Positions 7,624-15,996 of a stretch of 18,753 nucleotides of DNA are shown here, piece by piece (within the stretch, counting starts at the first letter, position 1; every line of letters starts with the position of its first letter). The stretch comes from Candidatus Electronema nielsenii (GTDB taxonomy: Bacteria; Desulfobacterota; Desulfobulbia; Desulfobulbales; Desulfobulbaceae), in NCBI GenBank assembly GCA_026122915.1, contig JAGIXO010000024.1, forward strand, positions 1 to 18,753, written 5' to 3'. The translations under genes were made by a program, and so were the position numbers. The notes beneath the pieces were generated by a model, which was not told where the DNA came from, did no database searches, and saw nothing but the letters and a program-made list of their open reading frames with translations.

Positions 7624-8562
7624 ATGCAGATGAAGCAGATACTGCTGGGCCGAGGCTTTTGCGGCTACCTGATCTACACTGTGGCAGTGCTGCTGTTGAT
7701 GCTCTGGCTCCAGTTTCCCGCAGCAGCGGTAAAGGCCAAGGCTGAGGCCGAGCTGAATCAGCTGACCCCTGGCTTAGAATGGCAGATCGGTACCATCGGT
7801 CTGACCCTGCCTGCGGATATCCGCTTTGGTCAAATCAAGGTCAGCGGTAAAGGGGAGAAAGAACCGTTACTTCGGGCGGAAAATTTTAATCTGCGACCTA
7901 ATTTTTTCAACTGGCGTAGCTGGTCTGCTCTCTATCGTCTGCAACTACTGGGTGGCAGTGTTAGTGGTAGGCTCGGCCTGAGCAAAGACCGCAGCGGGCT
8001 GGAGTACAGCGGCGAGATGCAAGGCATTCGCTTCGACAGCCTTGATTTAAAAAAATTGCTTGAAGGATACGACCGGACAGTTTCTGGCACCTTGTCCGGC
8101 AATTTTACAGGACGCAGCGCGAGCCAGCAGGGTCTCTTTGCCGAGCTGCAAGGCAGTTTCAAGGTTGGGAAGGGCGCGATCAGCTTGCAGGAGCCAGTCT
8201 TAGGCATGGAGCAGATAGCCTTTGAGACGATCAGCAGTACGGTCAAGCGTCGCGCTGGCACGGTGCAGATAGAGAGCGGCAAGCTCGAATCCCGGCTGCT
8301 GGCAGCTGAGTTCAGCGGCGATCTCCGTCTGACCGAGCCTGTGGCTTCGTCATCGATCCGCCTAAAAGGCAGCCTAAATCCCCGCCCAGAACTCATGGCC
8401 TCGGTCGGCAGCCCCATGCTGATTAATCTGCTCAAAGGCCAGCTGAAGAACGACAAACTGCCCTTCACTGTCACTGGTACTTTGAATGCGCCGGGGATTG
8501 TTTTTAATGGATTGCCTGCGGATTTCAATCAGCAGCTTCAGGGCAGGAGCGGGCAGCCATGA
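7624..8562 (+). CDS. gspN: GspN, type II secretion-associated protein (deltaproteobacterial type)
   Basis: Protein of the GspN family found in T2SS operons of Deltaproteobacteria and some other groups; its precise role is not established. The 312-residue product has one N-terminal membrane helix (about residues 12-33). A long beta-rich periplasmic region follows, resembling AsmA/lipid-transfer-like repeats: 'ADIRFGQIKVSG', 'NLRPNFFNWRSW', 'VSGTLSGNF' and 'LRLTEPVASSSIRLKGSLNP'. It starts 3 nt after gspM and overlaps gspC by 4 nt (ATGA). Two closely spaced ATGs (7624, 7630) are possible starts. Confidence 0.8.
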   Translation: MQMKQILLGRGFCGYLIYTVAVLLLMLWLQFPAAAVKAKAEAELNQLTPGLEWQIGTIGLTLPADIRFGQIKVSGKGEKEPLLRAENFNLRPNFFNWRSWSALYRLQLLGGSVSGRLGLSKDRSGLEYSGEMQGIRFDSLDLKKLLEGYDRTVSGTLSGNFTGRSASQQGLFAELQGSFKVGKGAISLQEPVLGMEQIAFETISSTVKRRAGTVQIESGKLESRLLAAEFSGDLRLTEPVASSSIRLKGSLNPRPELMASVGSPMLINLLKGQLKNDKLPFTVTGTLNAPGIVFNGLPADFNQQLQGRSGQP

Positions 8563-9362
8563 TTCGGGTGATCGTGAAATTAGCAGTGATTGCTGCGCTG
8601 GCTGCTGGCGGAGTGCATCTCGGCTACCGGGAGCTGCAAAAAAAGCTGCTGACGAACAGTTGTTTGCCTGCTTTGCCTAAGCAGAAAGAGGCCGCTGGAG
8701 AAAAAACGACGGTGGGAGCAAGGCAGGGACAGCAGCCCGCGTCTAACCTACAGGATTTTCAGATCATTGTTACCCGGGATATTTTTCAAACCGCTGCGCC
8801 AGCAGTCGCGGCCACGCTGCCAGAAAAAACACCTCAGGCGGAAGTACCGGTCGTACCCACAGCCCTCAAGCTCATTTTGGCAGGTACCGTCACCGGTACC
8901 GAGCAGACAGCCAGAGCCATCATTATTGACAACACCTCTAAAGAAAAGAAACAGCAGCTTCTTCAAATCGGTGACGGCGTGCAAGGCGCGGTCATCAAGG
9001 TCATTGACTGGAACAGCATCACCTTGGACGTAAACGGCAAATTAGAGGTACTTGAGATGCCTAAGCCCAAGAATAGGCCGGGTTTTGGCTCGCCAATCGG
9101 AGGAATGATACCAGAAATGGCAGAACCGGATATCAGCCCTGTCGTAGAAGATGAAATGATGCAGCGGGGAGTACCACCAGTGCGGCCTAATCGGCGAATC
9201 AATTTGCCGCCAGACCCTGCCGCACCCGAAGAGGCTGCACCCGAACTGCCGACAATGGAGGAGCTGCCTCTACCGCCTGAGTTGCCTGGAATAGTGGAAG
9301 ATGGGCCGCAACCGCCTCACCTTGACGTACCCGTGCCTCCTGAGCTGCCACCCATGAATTAA
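8559..9362 (+). CDS. gspC: GspC, inner-membrane protein contacting the secretin; PDZ replaced by Pro-rich tail
   Basis: GspC bridges the inner-membrane platform and the GspD secretin. The 267-residue product has an N-terminal membrane helix (about 4-22) and a linker containing 'FQIIVTRDIFQT'. The homology region follows (about 101-168), with 'LILAGTVTGTEQTARAII' and 'LLQIGDGVQGAVIKVI', which in this family binds the secretin N0 domain. After residue 168 there is no PDZ or coiled-coil domain. Instead there is a tail of about 98 residues, highly enriched in proline (about 26) and acidic residues, ending PPELPPMN. It overlaps gspN by 4 nt and precedes gspD by 13 nt. Confidence 0.88.
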   Translation: MIRVIVKLAVIAALAAGGVHLGYRELQKKLLTNSCLPALPKQKEAAGEKTTVGARQGQQPASNLQDFQIIVTRDIFQTAAPAVAATLPEKTPQAEVPVVPTALKLILAGTVTGTEQTARAIIIDNTSKEKKQQLLQIGDGVQGAVIKVIDWNSITLDVNGKLEVLEMPKPKNRPGFGSPIGGMIPEMAEPDISPVVEDEMMQRGVPPVRPNRRINLPPDPAAPEEAAPELPTMEELPLPPELPGIVEDGPQPPHLDVPVPPELPPMN

Positions 9363-9375
9363 ATGCTGAAATATT

Positions 9376-11796
9376 ATGAAACAATCTCTCGTTACCGCCA
9401 CCTGTCATCTTTTGCTCTGCTGTCTGCTTCTTTGTACCTTTGCACCATTTTTGCCTGCCGCTGAAAAAAATAACAAGAAAAACAAGCCAGCAGCAGGCAA
9501 AGCAGAGCAACAGTTTGTGCAAATTAATTTTCCTGATATTGACCTCAATCTACTGATCAATCTAATCAGCCAGATGACCGGCAAAAATTTTATTATCGAT
9601 CCGGCAGTTAAAGGCAAAGTTACCATTATTTGCCCAGATAAAATTTCGGTGGAGGATGCCTACCGGGTCTTCGAGTCAGTGCTGGAGGTGCATGGCTTCG
9701 CCACCGTACCCAGCGGCTCTGTTATCAAAATTGTTCCGGCAGTGCAGGCTCGTTCTAAGAGTATCCCCACTATCTTTAAGGGCGAAAGCAGTCGCACAGA
9801 CGATAAAGTTGTTACTCGGATTATTCCTATCGTCCATTCTACGCCTGAGGAAATGAGGAAGCTGATCGCGCCGCTGATTTCAAAAACCACGGTGGTTATG
9901 CCCCATGAGCAGTCAGGCCTGCTGATCATCACCGACGCGCTGTCCAGCATCAATCGGCTGCTGGAGATCATCAAGGCAGCGGATGTGCCTGCTGCTGAGG
10001 ATGAGATGGAGATCATTCCTTTGAAATACGCTTCAGCAGAAAGCATCGGCAAATCCATCGGCCAGCTTTTTGTTCAAGCGGCAGCGGCTCGGCGGCAAGG
10101 TGCTGGAGGTATCCCGCCGCAGAGCGTCAAAATTATCCCCTACGAGCGCACTAACTCGCTGATCGTTTTTGCGCCCAAGGAGCAGCTTGAGAAGTTGAAG
10201 CGTCTGCTGGAACAGTTAGACAAGGAAGTGACGACGGAAGATGGTAACATTCATGTTTATTATCTGCAACATGCCAATGCCGAGGAAATGGTTAAGGTGT
10301 TGACCAGTCTGCCAACAAGCAAGCAAGGCAAAGAGACGGAAAACAACAAAATCGTGCAGCCAAAGGCGGAAGAGCAGACACAGTCAAAGACAGAGCAGCA
10401 GCCGAAAACTGCGGCGCAGACTGCGGCCTCTGCCCAGCTTTCGGCGGATATCAAGATCACCGCTGACCCGGAGACCAACGCCCTGATTGTCACTGCCGAA
10501 CAAGATGAGTACATGGCCTTGGAGGAAGTGATCAAGCAGTTAGATATCCCCCGGCGGATGGTTTATCTCGAAGCCTTGATCATGGAAGTCTCAATTGACA
10601 AACAGTTTGAAATCGGGGCAGAATGGGGCGGGCTGGGCAGTTTCCACGATGAGACCGGTACCTTGGGCAGCGGTTTTAGCAAAGGCAGCTTCAATATGAT
10701 CACCGGCATTGCCAAAGGTACGGCAGGAATGTCATCGGGGGCTACATTTGGCATTTTGAAAAAAGGGGTAGAAATCGGCGGTACCTATTTTCCCAACATC
10801 GGCGCGGTGGTCAATGCCTTTCAGAAGGATTCAGATATCAATATCATAGCCACCCCACAGATACTGACCACGGACAACAAAGAGGCCACCATCACCGTAG
10901 GCGAGAACGTACCCTATATCACCAGCAAAAACAGCTCATCCACTGGTAGCACCCAAGATTACACCAATTACGAATACAAAGACGTAGGCACCACGCTCAA
11001 AATCACCCCGCAGATCAATCAAGCCAACTTACTCCGCTTGGACATCGGCGTAGAAGTCACCCGGCTGAAAAGCGAGGCTGGCGTGGCCACACCCACCACC
11101 TATAAGCGTTCAGCAGCTACCACTGTCGTGATTCATAATCAGGAAATTGTGGTTATCGGCGGCATGATCGGCCAAGATGCCACCTCTGGTGATTACAAAG
11201 TGCCAGGCTTGGGTGATGTACCGGTGCTGGGTTGGCTGTTCAAAACTCATGAGAAGAGCCAGCGGAAAACCAATATGTTCATCTTCATTGCGCCAAAAAT
11301 TGTGGAAAGTGCGCCAGAGCTGGCTGATTTATATTACAAGAAGCGGGATAAGATGGAAGAGGAGAAGCCGGGATCAGGCGAGGTGCCAGAAAAGTTGCTG
11401 AAAAGTGGACAGGAGATAGAACACGCCTACGCCCTGATGGATCGCGGCTTTGCCAAGCTCCAGAATAAAGAGTATGGCGAGGCAAAAAAATATTTCGAGC
11501 AATCCCTCAAGAATGCGCCTGACAACCCCTATGCGCTCATCAATCTGGGAACTGTTTATCAACAGGAAGGAAAGAAGGACAAAGCGGCAGAAACGTATCA
11601 GCAAGTGCTTGATCTTGTCAAAAAAGATGGTGATCAAGATGCGGCTCTCTTGACAGCGGTTCGCGCCCATCTCAGGCAACTGAAGCAGGAGAATAAACAG
11701 GCGGAAAAAATGGAGCCAATTGCACCAAAACAGGAAAAAAAGCCAGAGCCGTTGAAGGAAGTCCCTCAAGAAAAAGCAAAGCAGGAGAAACAATAG
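9376..11796 (+). CDS. gspD: GspD secretin with C-terminal TPR extension
   Basis: Outer-membrane secretin that forms the exit channel. The 806-residue product has a signal peptide (about 1-28), the N0 domain (about 46-123), N1 and N2 (about 140-283) and N3 (about 288-395, with a Lys/Gln/Glu-rich insert). The secretin barrel follows, ending near 645 with the signature VPGLGDVPVLGWLF (609-622). Instead of a short pilotin-binding S-domain, the protein continues with two consecutive 34-residue TPR units (about 684-717 and 718-751) and a Lys/Glu/Pro-rich tail (about 770-806). The repeats are directly visible ('AKLQNKEYGEAKKYFEQSL', 'INLGTVYQQEGKKDKAAETY'). gspE starts 11 nt after the stop. Confidence 0.95.
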   Translation: MKQSLVTATCHLLLCCLLLCTFAPFLPAAEKNNKKNKPAAGKAEQQFVQINFPDIDLNLLINLISQMTGKNFIIDPAVKGKVTIICPDKISVEDAYRVFESVLEVHGFATVPSGSVIKIVPAVQARSKSIPTIFKGESSRTDDKVVTRIIPIVHSTPEEMRKLIAPLISKTTVVMPHEQSGLLIITDALSSINRLLEIIKAADVPAAEDEMEIIPLKYASAESIGKSIGQLFVQAAAARRQGAGGIPPQSVKIIPYERTNSLIVFAPKEQLEKLKRLLEQLDKEVTTEDGNIHVYYLQHANAEEMVKVLTSLPTSKQGKETENNKIVQPKAEEQTQSKTEQQPKTAAQTAASAQLSADIKITADPETNALIVTAEQDEYMALEEVIKQLDIPRRMVYLEALIMEVSIDKQFEIGAEWGGLGSFHDETGTLGSGFSKGSFNMITGIAKGTAGMSSGATFGILKKGVEIGGTYFPNIGAVVNAFQKDSDINIIATPQILTTDNKEATITVGENVPYITSKNSSSTGSTQDYTNYEYKDVGTTLKITPQINQANLLRLDIGVEVTRLKSEAGVATPTTYKRSAATTVVIHNQEIVVIGGMIGQDATSGDYKVPGLGDVPVLGWLFKTHEKSQRKTNMFIFIAPKIVESAPELADLYYKKRDKMEEEKPGSGEVPEKLLKSGQEIEHAYALMDRGFAKLQNKEYGEAKKYFEQSLKNAPDNPYALINLGTVYQQEGKKDKAAETYQQVLDLVKKDGDQDAALLTAVRAHLRQLKQENKQAEKMEPIAPKQEKKPEPLKEVPQEKAKQEKQ

Positions 11797-11807
11797 GGCT
11801 GCCGCTG

Positions 11808-13499
11808 ATGAAACATCTCGGAGAAATATTGATCGAATCCTTCGGCCTCAAGGAAGAAACGCTGGCCGCTGCTCTCAAAGTGCAGGCCGAAAAAGGCGGA
11901 CGGCTGGGCAGAATATTGGTGCAGCAAAAAAAAATCTCGGAGGATGAATTGCTGCGAGCGGTCAGTATGCAGTTTGGTCTTGAGATCAAAATGTCACTGC
12001 CGCTGAACTCGAATCCTTTCTTCATTGAGAAAATCCCAATTTCTTTCCTCCGGCGATTCAAAATGATGCCGGTTGCCACACCAACCGAGTCCTTTATCGC
12101 CCTCTCTGATCCCTATTTTTTTCAGCAGTTAGACGACCTCCAGCGGGTTCTTGGTCTTGAGGATAGCAAAGTTTGTTTAGCTCCGGCGGATGAAATCCTT
12201 GTCGCGATCAACATGGCCTACGACCGCGACAGCAAGGGCGCGGCGGATCAGGTGCTTCAAGATATTGACGAGGACGATCCAGAGGCTCTTCTTTCTGAAA
12301 TCGAGGAAACTGCTGATTTGCTTGATGATACAAGCGACGCACCGGTGATCAAGTTAGTCAATCTGATCCTGTCGCAGGCGGCCCGCGAAGGTGCCAGCGA
12401 TATTCATATTGAGCCGTACAAGGATAAGGTCAAAATCCGTAAACGGGTCGATGGCATTCTTTACGACATGATCACCCCGTCCAAGCATGTGCAAGCCAAA
12501 CTGATCTCCAGAGTTAAGATCATGGCCAAAATGGACATTGCCGAGCGGCGGCTGCCTCAAGATGGTCGGATTGAAATTCGGGTGGCAGATAAGAACATCG
12601 ACCTGCGCGTATCCTCGCTGCCTACAGCTTTCGGCGAGCGGATCGTCATGCGTCTTTTGGACAAATCCAACGTGCTGCTTTCCTTAGAGCAACTGGGCAT
12701 GTCACCGAACGACCTTGAAACGCTGATGAAGCTGATTAAGGCTCCGCACGGCATTATTCTTGTCACCGGACCAACCGGCAGCGGCAAAACTACCAGTCTC
12801 TACTCGGCTCTGACGGTACTCAATCAGTCGGATGTCAACATCATCACGGTTGAAGACCCGATTGAATATCAGATCAACGGCATCAGTCAGATGCAGGTTA
12901 ATAGTAAGATCGACCTGACCTTTGCCAACGGCCTACGCACTATTGTTCGTCAAGACCCAGATATCATCTTAGTTGGCGAAATCCGCGACCTCGAAACAGC
13001 GGTGATGGCAATCCAAGCGGCCCTTACCGGTCATTTAGTCTTTTCAACCCTGCACACTAACGACGCAGCCAGCGCAGTCACCCGGTTAATTGATATGGGT
13101 GTGGAACCGTTCCTCGTTTCCTCGTCGGTAAATGCGGTGATGGCCCAGCGTTTGGTGCGAAAAATTTGCTCAACATGCAAGGAGCCGTACACGCCCTCGC
13201 GTGAATCGTTAGAGCGACTCAGTTTGCCAAAAGAGTTTTATGGTGCTGTCCTACACCGGGGCAAAGGCTGTGAAGCCTGCCTGCACACCGGTTATCAAGG
13301 ACGGCTGGGTATTTATGAGCTGATGCTTTTTTCCGAACAGATTAAAAGCCTGATTCTGACTACCTCTGATGCCGGGCAAATCAAGCGGTCTGCGCAGGCC
13401 GATCCCGATCACCCCATGACCACCTTGCGTCAAGATGGCCTGCGGAAGGTGTTAGCTGGACAGACCACCTTGGAAGAGGTCTTCCGAGTGGCGGCATGA
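11808..13499 (+). CDS. gspE: GspE, type II secretion ATPase
   Basis: Cytoplasmic hexameric ATPase that powers pseudopilus growth. The 563-residue product has the N-terminal GspE domain that docks to GspL ('LGEILIESFGLKEETL' and 'GRLGRILVQQKKISEDEL'). The catalytic part carries Walker A GPTGSGKT (321-328), Walker B-type DPDIILVGEIRD (383-394) and the histidine-box stretch 'GHLVFSTLHTNDAASAVTRL'. A tetracysteine zinc site is complete: C454, C457, C488 and C491. It is the last gene of the operon. gspF, which often follows, is absent: the next gene is convergent and ends 21 nt away. A run of nine A (11926-11934) encodes Gln-Lys-Lys with the frame intact. Confidence 0.96.
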   Translation: MKHLGEILIESFGLKEETLAAALKVQAEKGGRLGRILVQQKKISEDELLRAVSMQFGLEIKMSLPLNSNPFFIEKIPISFLRRFKMMPVATPTESFIALSDPYFFQQLDDLQRVLGLEDSKVCLAPADEILVAINMAYDRDSKGAADQVLQDIDEDDPEALLSEIEETADLLDDTSDAPVIKLVNLILSQAAREGASDIHIEPYKDKVKIRKRVDGILYDMITPSKHVQAKLISRVKIMAKMDIAERRLPQDGRIEIRVADKNIDLRVSSLPTAFGERIVMRLLDKSNVLLSLEQLGMSPNDLETLMKLIKAPHGIILVTGPTGSGKTTSLYSALTVLNQSDVNIITVEDPIEYQINGISQMQVNSKIDLTFANGLRTIVRQDPDIILVGEIRDLETAVMAIQAALTGHLVFSTLHTNDAASAVTRLIDMGVEPFLVSSSVNAVMAQRLVRKICSTCKEPYTPSRESLERLSLPKEFYGAVLHRGKGCEACLHTGYQGRLGIYELMLFSEQIKSLILTTSDAGQIKRSAQADPDHPMTTLRQDGLRKVLAGQTTLEEVFRVAA

Positions 13500-13520
13500 G
13501 GTAATCAGTCACGGCATCAA

Positions 13521-14306
13521 CTAACTTTCCCTCACCAAACGGATGTCCCACGCTTCAGAACGGCCTTCGTTGTTGGGATTTTCCACAATGCGGAACTCGA
13601 AAATTCGGGTCGAGTCTTGGAAATAATAATCACCTTCCAAAGTTGATTTGGAAAGGTGAAAGAAGACGGTTTCTGGCTTGAGTATGTGATTTTCCTGCAT
13701 CCGATAGAAACGGAAAAAGCCGAAGCCACGGTCAGCATTAAAATTCGCCACTGTACCGCGTTGCCACTCGCCGGGTTCATTGTGATGAAGCTCATCTGGC
13801 TGAAAAGGCAGCAGACCGGGGATGAGAAAACCAGAAAGGAAAGAATCTGCCACTTCGCGCAGCTCGCGACTGACATTGTTGAAGCCGATTACATCGACCC
13901 GACAGCCCATGTTCTGCAAGGCAGTGACAAGACGGATGAAATCGCCGTCGCCGGTGAGAATGATGATTCGATCCAAGTTACGAGCCTGGAGCAGCGCGTC
14001 AATGGCCAAGTCCATATCCGCATTGGCCTTGGTGGTTACATTACCGTCCTCGTCTTCGTAGCGGCGCACGTATTTTTTGATAATCTTGAAGCCGCACTGC
14101 CGCAGGATGTTGTGGTAAAAATAAACCTTTTGTCGATAATCCGGCTCTTTGCTGGTGCGCTCCCGATCTTCGGCTAAATAACAGTTGGCCCGCAGCAGGA
14201 TGGAGGAAGGAGTGTTGGCAATATCGACCAAGACATCATAACGCATCCCGTAGCCGCCGCTCATTTTGATATTTTCTGCATCAACATATATTCCAGTTTT
14301 TAACAT
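13521..14306 (-). CDS. NYN-domain (LabA/DUF88-like) putative RNase with C-terminal cold-shock-like domain
   Basis: Likely RNA-acting protein: a PIN-like NYN nuclease domain fused to an RNA-binding fold. From the start at 14306 the product is 261 residues. The NYN part opens with GIYVDAENIK (5-14, acidic D9). It has the acidic cluster ANADMDL (94-100: D97, D99) and LTGDGDF (117-123: D120, D122), all expected metal ligands. From about 181 a cold-shock-like segment follows, with GTVANFNADRGFGFFRF (RNP1-like) and VFFHLS (RNP2-like). An alternative ATG at 14414, just past the guaA stop, would add 36 unconserved residues across a strong hairpin and a C8 run, so 14306 is preferred despite no clear ribosome binding site. 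The target RNA is unknown. Confidence 0.82.
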   Translation of the reverse strand: MLKTGIYVDAENIKMSGGYGMRYDVLVDIANTPSSILLRANCYLAEDRERTSKEPDYRQKVYFYHNILRQCGFKIIKKYVRRYEDEDGNVTTKANADMDLAIDALLQARNLDRIIILTGDGDFIRLVTALQNMGCRVDVIGFNNVSRELREVADSFLSGFLIPGLLPFQPDELHHNEPGEWQRGTVANFNADRGFGFFRFYRMQENHILKPETVFFHLSKSTLEGDYYFQDSTRIFEFRIVENPNNEGRSEAWDIRLVRES

Positions 14307-14368
14307 GACAGAATCTGGGAAAAGATTGATTAAAGGAATCTGCTTCTCTGGGGGGGGTAAAATACGCT

Positions 14369-14392
14369 GCGAGGAGAGACCGCTCCCCTCGC
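14369..14392 (-). terminator. Strong hairpin between guaA and the NYN-CSD gene
   Basis: On the minus strand GCGAGGGGAG and CTCTCCTCGC form a 10-bp stem with one G-U pair and a 4-nt CGGT loop, beginning 27 nt after the guaA stop. The following bases include TATTTTA but no long U-run. It could terminate or attenuate guaBA transcription before the NYN gene, or stabilise the upstream mRNA end. The stem is seen directly; the role is inferred. Confidence 0.5.
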
Positions 14393-14419
14393 GCTTAGGA
14401 TTGTTAAACGGCATAAAGG

Positions 14420-15964
14420 TTATTCCCACTCAATGGTGGCAGGAGGCTTGGAGGAAATGTCATAAACCACCCGGTTGACACCCCGCACCTCGTTGATGAT
14501 GCGGGTGGATATTCGTCCCAGCAGATCGTAAGGCAGTTGCGACCAGTCGGCAGTCATCGCATCGCGGCTATCGACCGAGCGCAGGGCGATAACGTGCTCG
14601 TAGGTGCGACCGTCGCCCATCACACCGACCGTTTGAATCGGCAAAAGAACGGCGAAAGATTGCCAAACCTTACGGTACCAGCCAGACAGCTTCATCTCTT
14701 CCAGAACAATCACATCAGCTTGGCGAAGGATGCGCAGTCGCTCGCCGGTAACTTCGCCCATGATGCGAATGCCCAAGCCAGGGCCTGGGAAAGGCTGGCG
14801 GTAAATAGCCTCTTCTGGCAAACCCAGTTCAAGGCCCAGCTCACGCACTTCGTCCTTGAACAACTCACGCAATGGCTCAATCAGAGCCAAGTGCATCCGC
14901 TCTGGCAGCCCGCCGACATTGTGGTGGGATTTGATTGGGGCTTTTCCGCGAAAAACGACTGACTCAATCACGTCCGGGTACAGAGTACCTTGAGCAAGAT
15001 ATTTCACCTGACCGAGCTTCTTGGCCTCTTGCTCGAAAATTTCAATGAAGCCGTAGCCGATTCGTTTGCGTTTTTCCTCAGGATCAGTGATGCCAGCTAA
15101 CCGGTCGAGGAAATAGGTCTCAGCATCAATATCAATCACCTGCAAGTCGGTGCGTTCGCGGAAGAAGCGCAGCACACTTTCGCTCTCGTTGGTGCGCATC
15201 AAGCCGTTGTTGACGTGAATGCAGGTCAGTTGGCTGCCGATAGCCCGATGGATCATCGCCGCCACCACAGTGGAATCGACCCCGCCGGAGAGCGCGCAGA
15301 TCACTCGGTCGCTGCCGACTTTGGCGCGGACTGATGCCACCGTGGACTCAATGAACGATTGCATCGTCCACGTGGCCTCGCAGCCGCAGATACCAAAGAT
15401 GAAATTGCGCAGAATGTCGGTGCCGATCAGGGTGTGAGCTACTTCTGGATGAAACTGAACAGCGGTGAAAGGCTTGTCTGTGTGGCGCAGGGCCGCAAAA
15501 GGCGAGTGTGGACTGCTGGCAGTAGCGACGAAGCCGGGCGCGGCTTCGTCAACCCGGTCGCCGTGGCTCATCCAAACCTGATGATGAGCGGGTGCGGTTT
15601 CCAGACCACCAAAGAGGCCAGAAGCTTCACTGATCAACAGCTCGGCCTTGCCGAATTCACGCTTTTCCGCTTTCTCTACTCGACCACCGAGCTGCTGCAT
15701 CATCAACTGTGCGCCGTAGCAGATGCCAAGCACTGGCACACCGAGTTCAAACAGCCCCGGATCAGAAAGCGGCGCGTCTTCGTCATAAACGGAAGCCGGA
15801 CCACCAGAGAGGATAATACCCGCAGGCCGCAGCTCCTTCAGCTTGGCCAGCGGCAGGGTGTAGGGATGAATCTCCGAATAGACTTTCTGCTCACGGATAC
15901 GTCGGGCGATAAGCTGGGTAGTCTGAGAGCCAAAATCTAATATAATAAGAGTGTTGCTGTGCAT
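14420..15964 (-). CDS. guaA: GMP synthase (glutamine-hydrolysing)
   Basis: Converts XMP to GMP using ATP and ammonia released from glutamine, the last step of GMP synthesis. The 514-residue product has the N-terminal class I glutamine amidotransferase domain, with nucleophile Cys82 in GICYGAQ and the partners His172 and Glu174 in FHPEV. The ATP-pyrophosphatase domain follows, with the P-loop SGGVDS (226-231). The C-terminal dimerisation domain contains 'RQPFPGPGLGIRIMGEVT' and ends ATIEWE, the canonical terminus. Length and domains are complete. It lies 32 nt downstream of guaB on the same strand, so guaB-guaA form an operon running from IMP to GMP. The ribosome binding site is weak. Confidence 0.97.
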   Translation of the reverse strand: MHSNTLIILDFGSQTTQLIARRIREQKVYSEIHPYTLPLAKLKELRPAGIILSGGPASVYDEDAPLSDPGLFELGVPVLGICYGAQLMMQQLGGRVEKAEKREFGKAELLISEASGLFGGLETAPAHHQVWMSHGDRVDEAAPGFVATASSPHSPFAALRHTDKPFTAVQFHPEVAHTLIGTDILRNFIFGICGCEATWTMQSFIESTVASVRAKVGSDRVICALSGGVDSTVVAAMIHRAIGSQLTCIHVNNGLMRTNESESVLRFFRERTDLQVIDIDAETYFLDRLAGITDPEEKRKRIGYGFIEIFEQEAKKLGQVKYLAQGTLYPDVIESVVFRGKAPIKSHHNVGGLPERMHLALIEPLRELFKDEVRELGLELGLPEEAIYRQPFPGPGLGIRIMGEVTGERLRILRQADVIVLEEMKLSGWYRKVWQSFAVLLPIQTVGVMGDGRTYEHVIALRSVDSRDAMTADWSQLPYDLLGRISTRIINEVRGVNRVVYDISSKPPATIEWE

Positions 15965-15996
15965 TATGCGTTTCTGTTAGGGTTGATTCCGACGGG

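Noticed and set aside
13656..14177. Plus-strand open frame of 173 codons antisense to the NYN gene
   Set aside because: It lies wholly opposite a gene with clear domains and has no recognisable features; it is a shadow frame.
15359..15940. Plus-strand open frame of 193 codons antisense to guaA
   Set aside because: guaA is unmistakable on the other strand and the antisense product shows no domain or signal.
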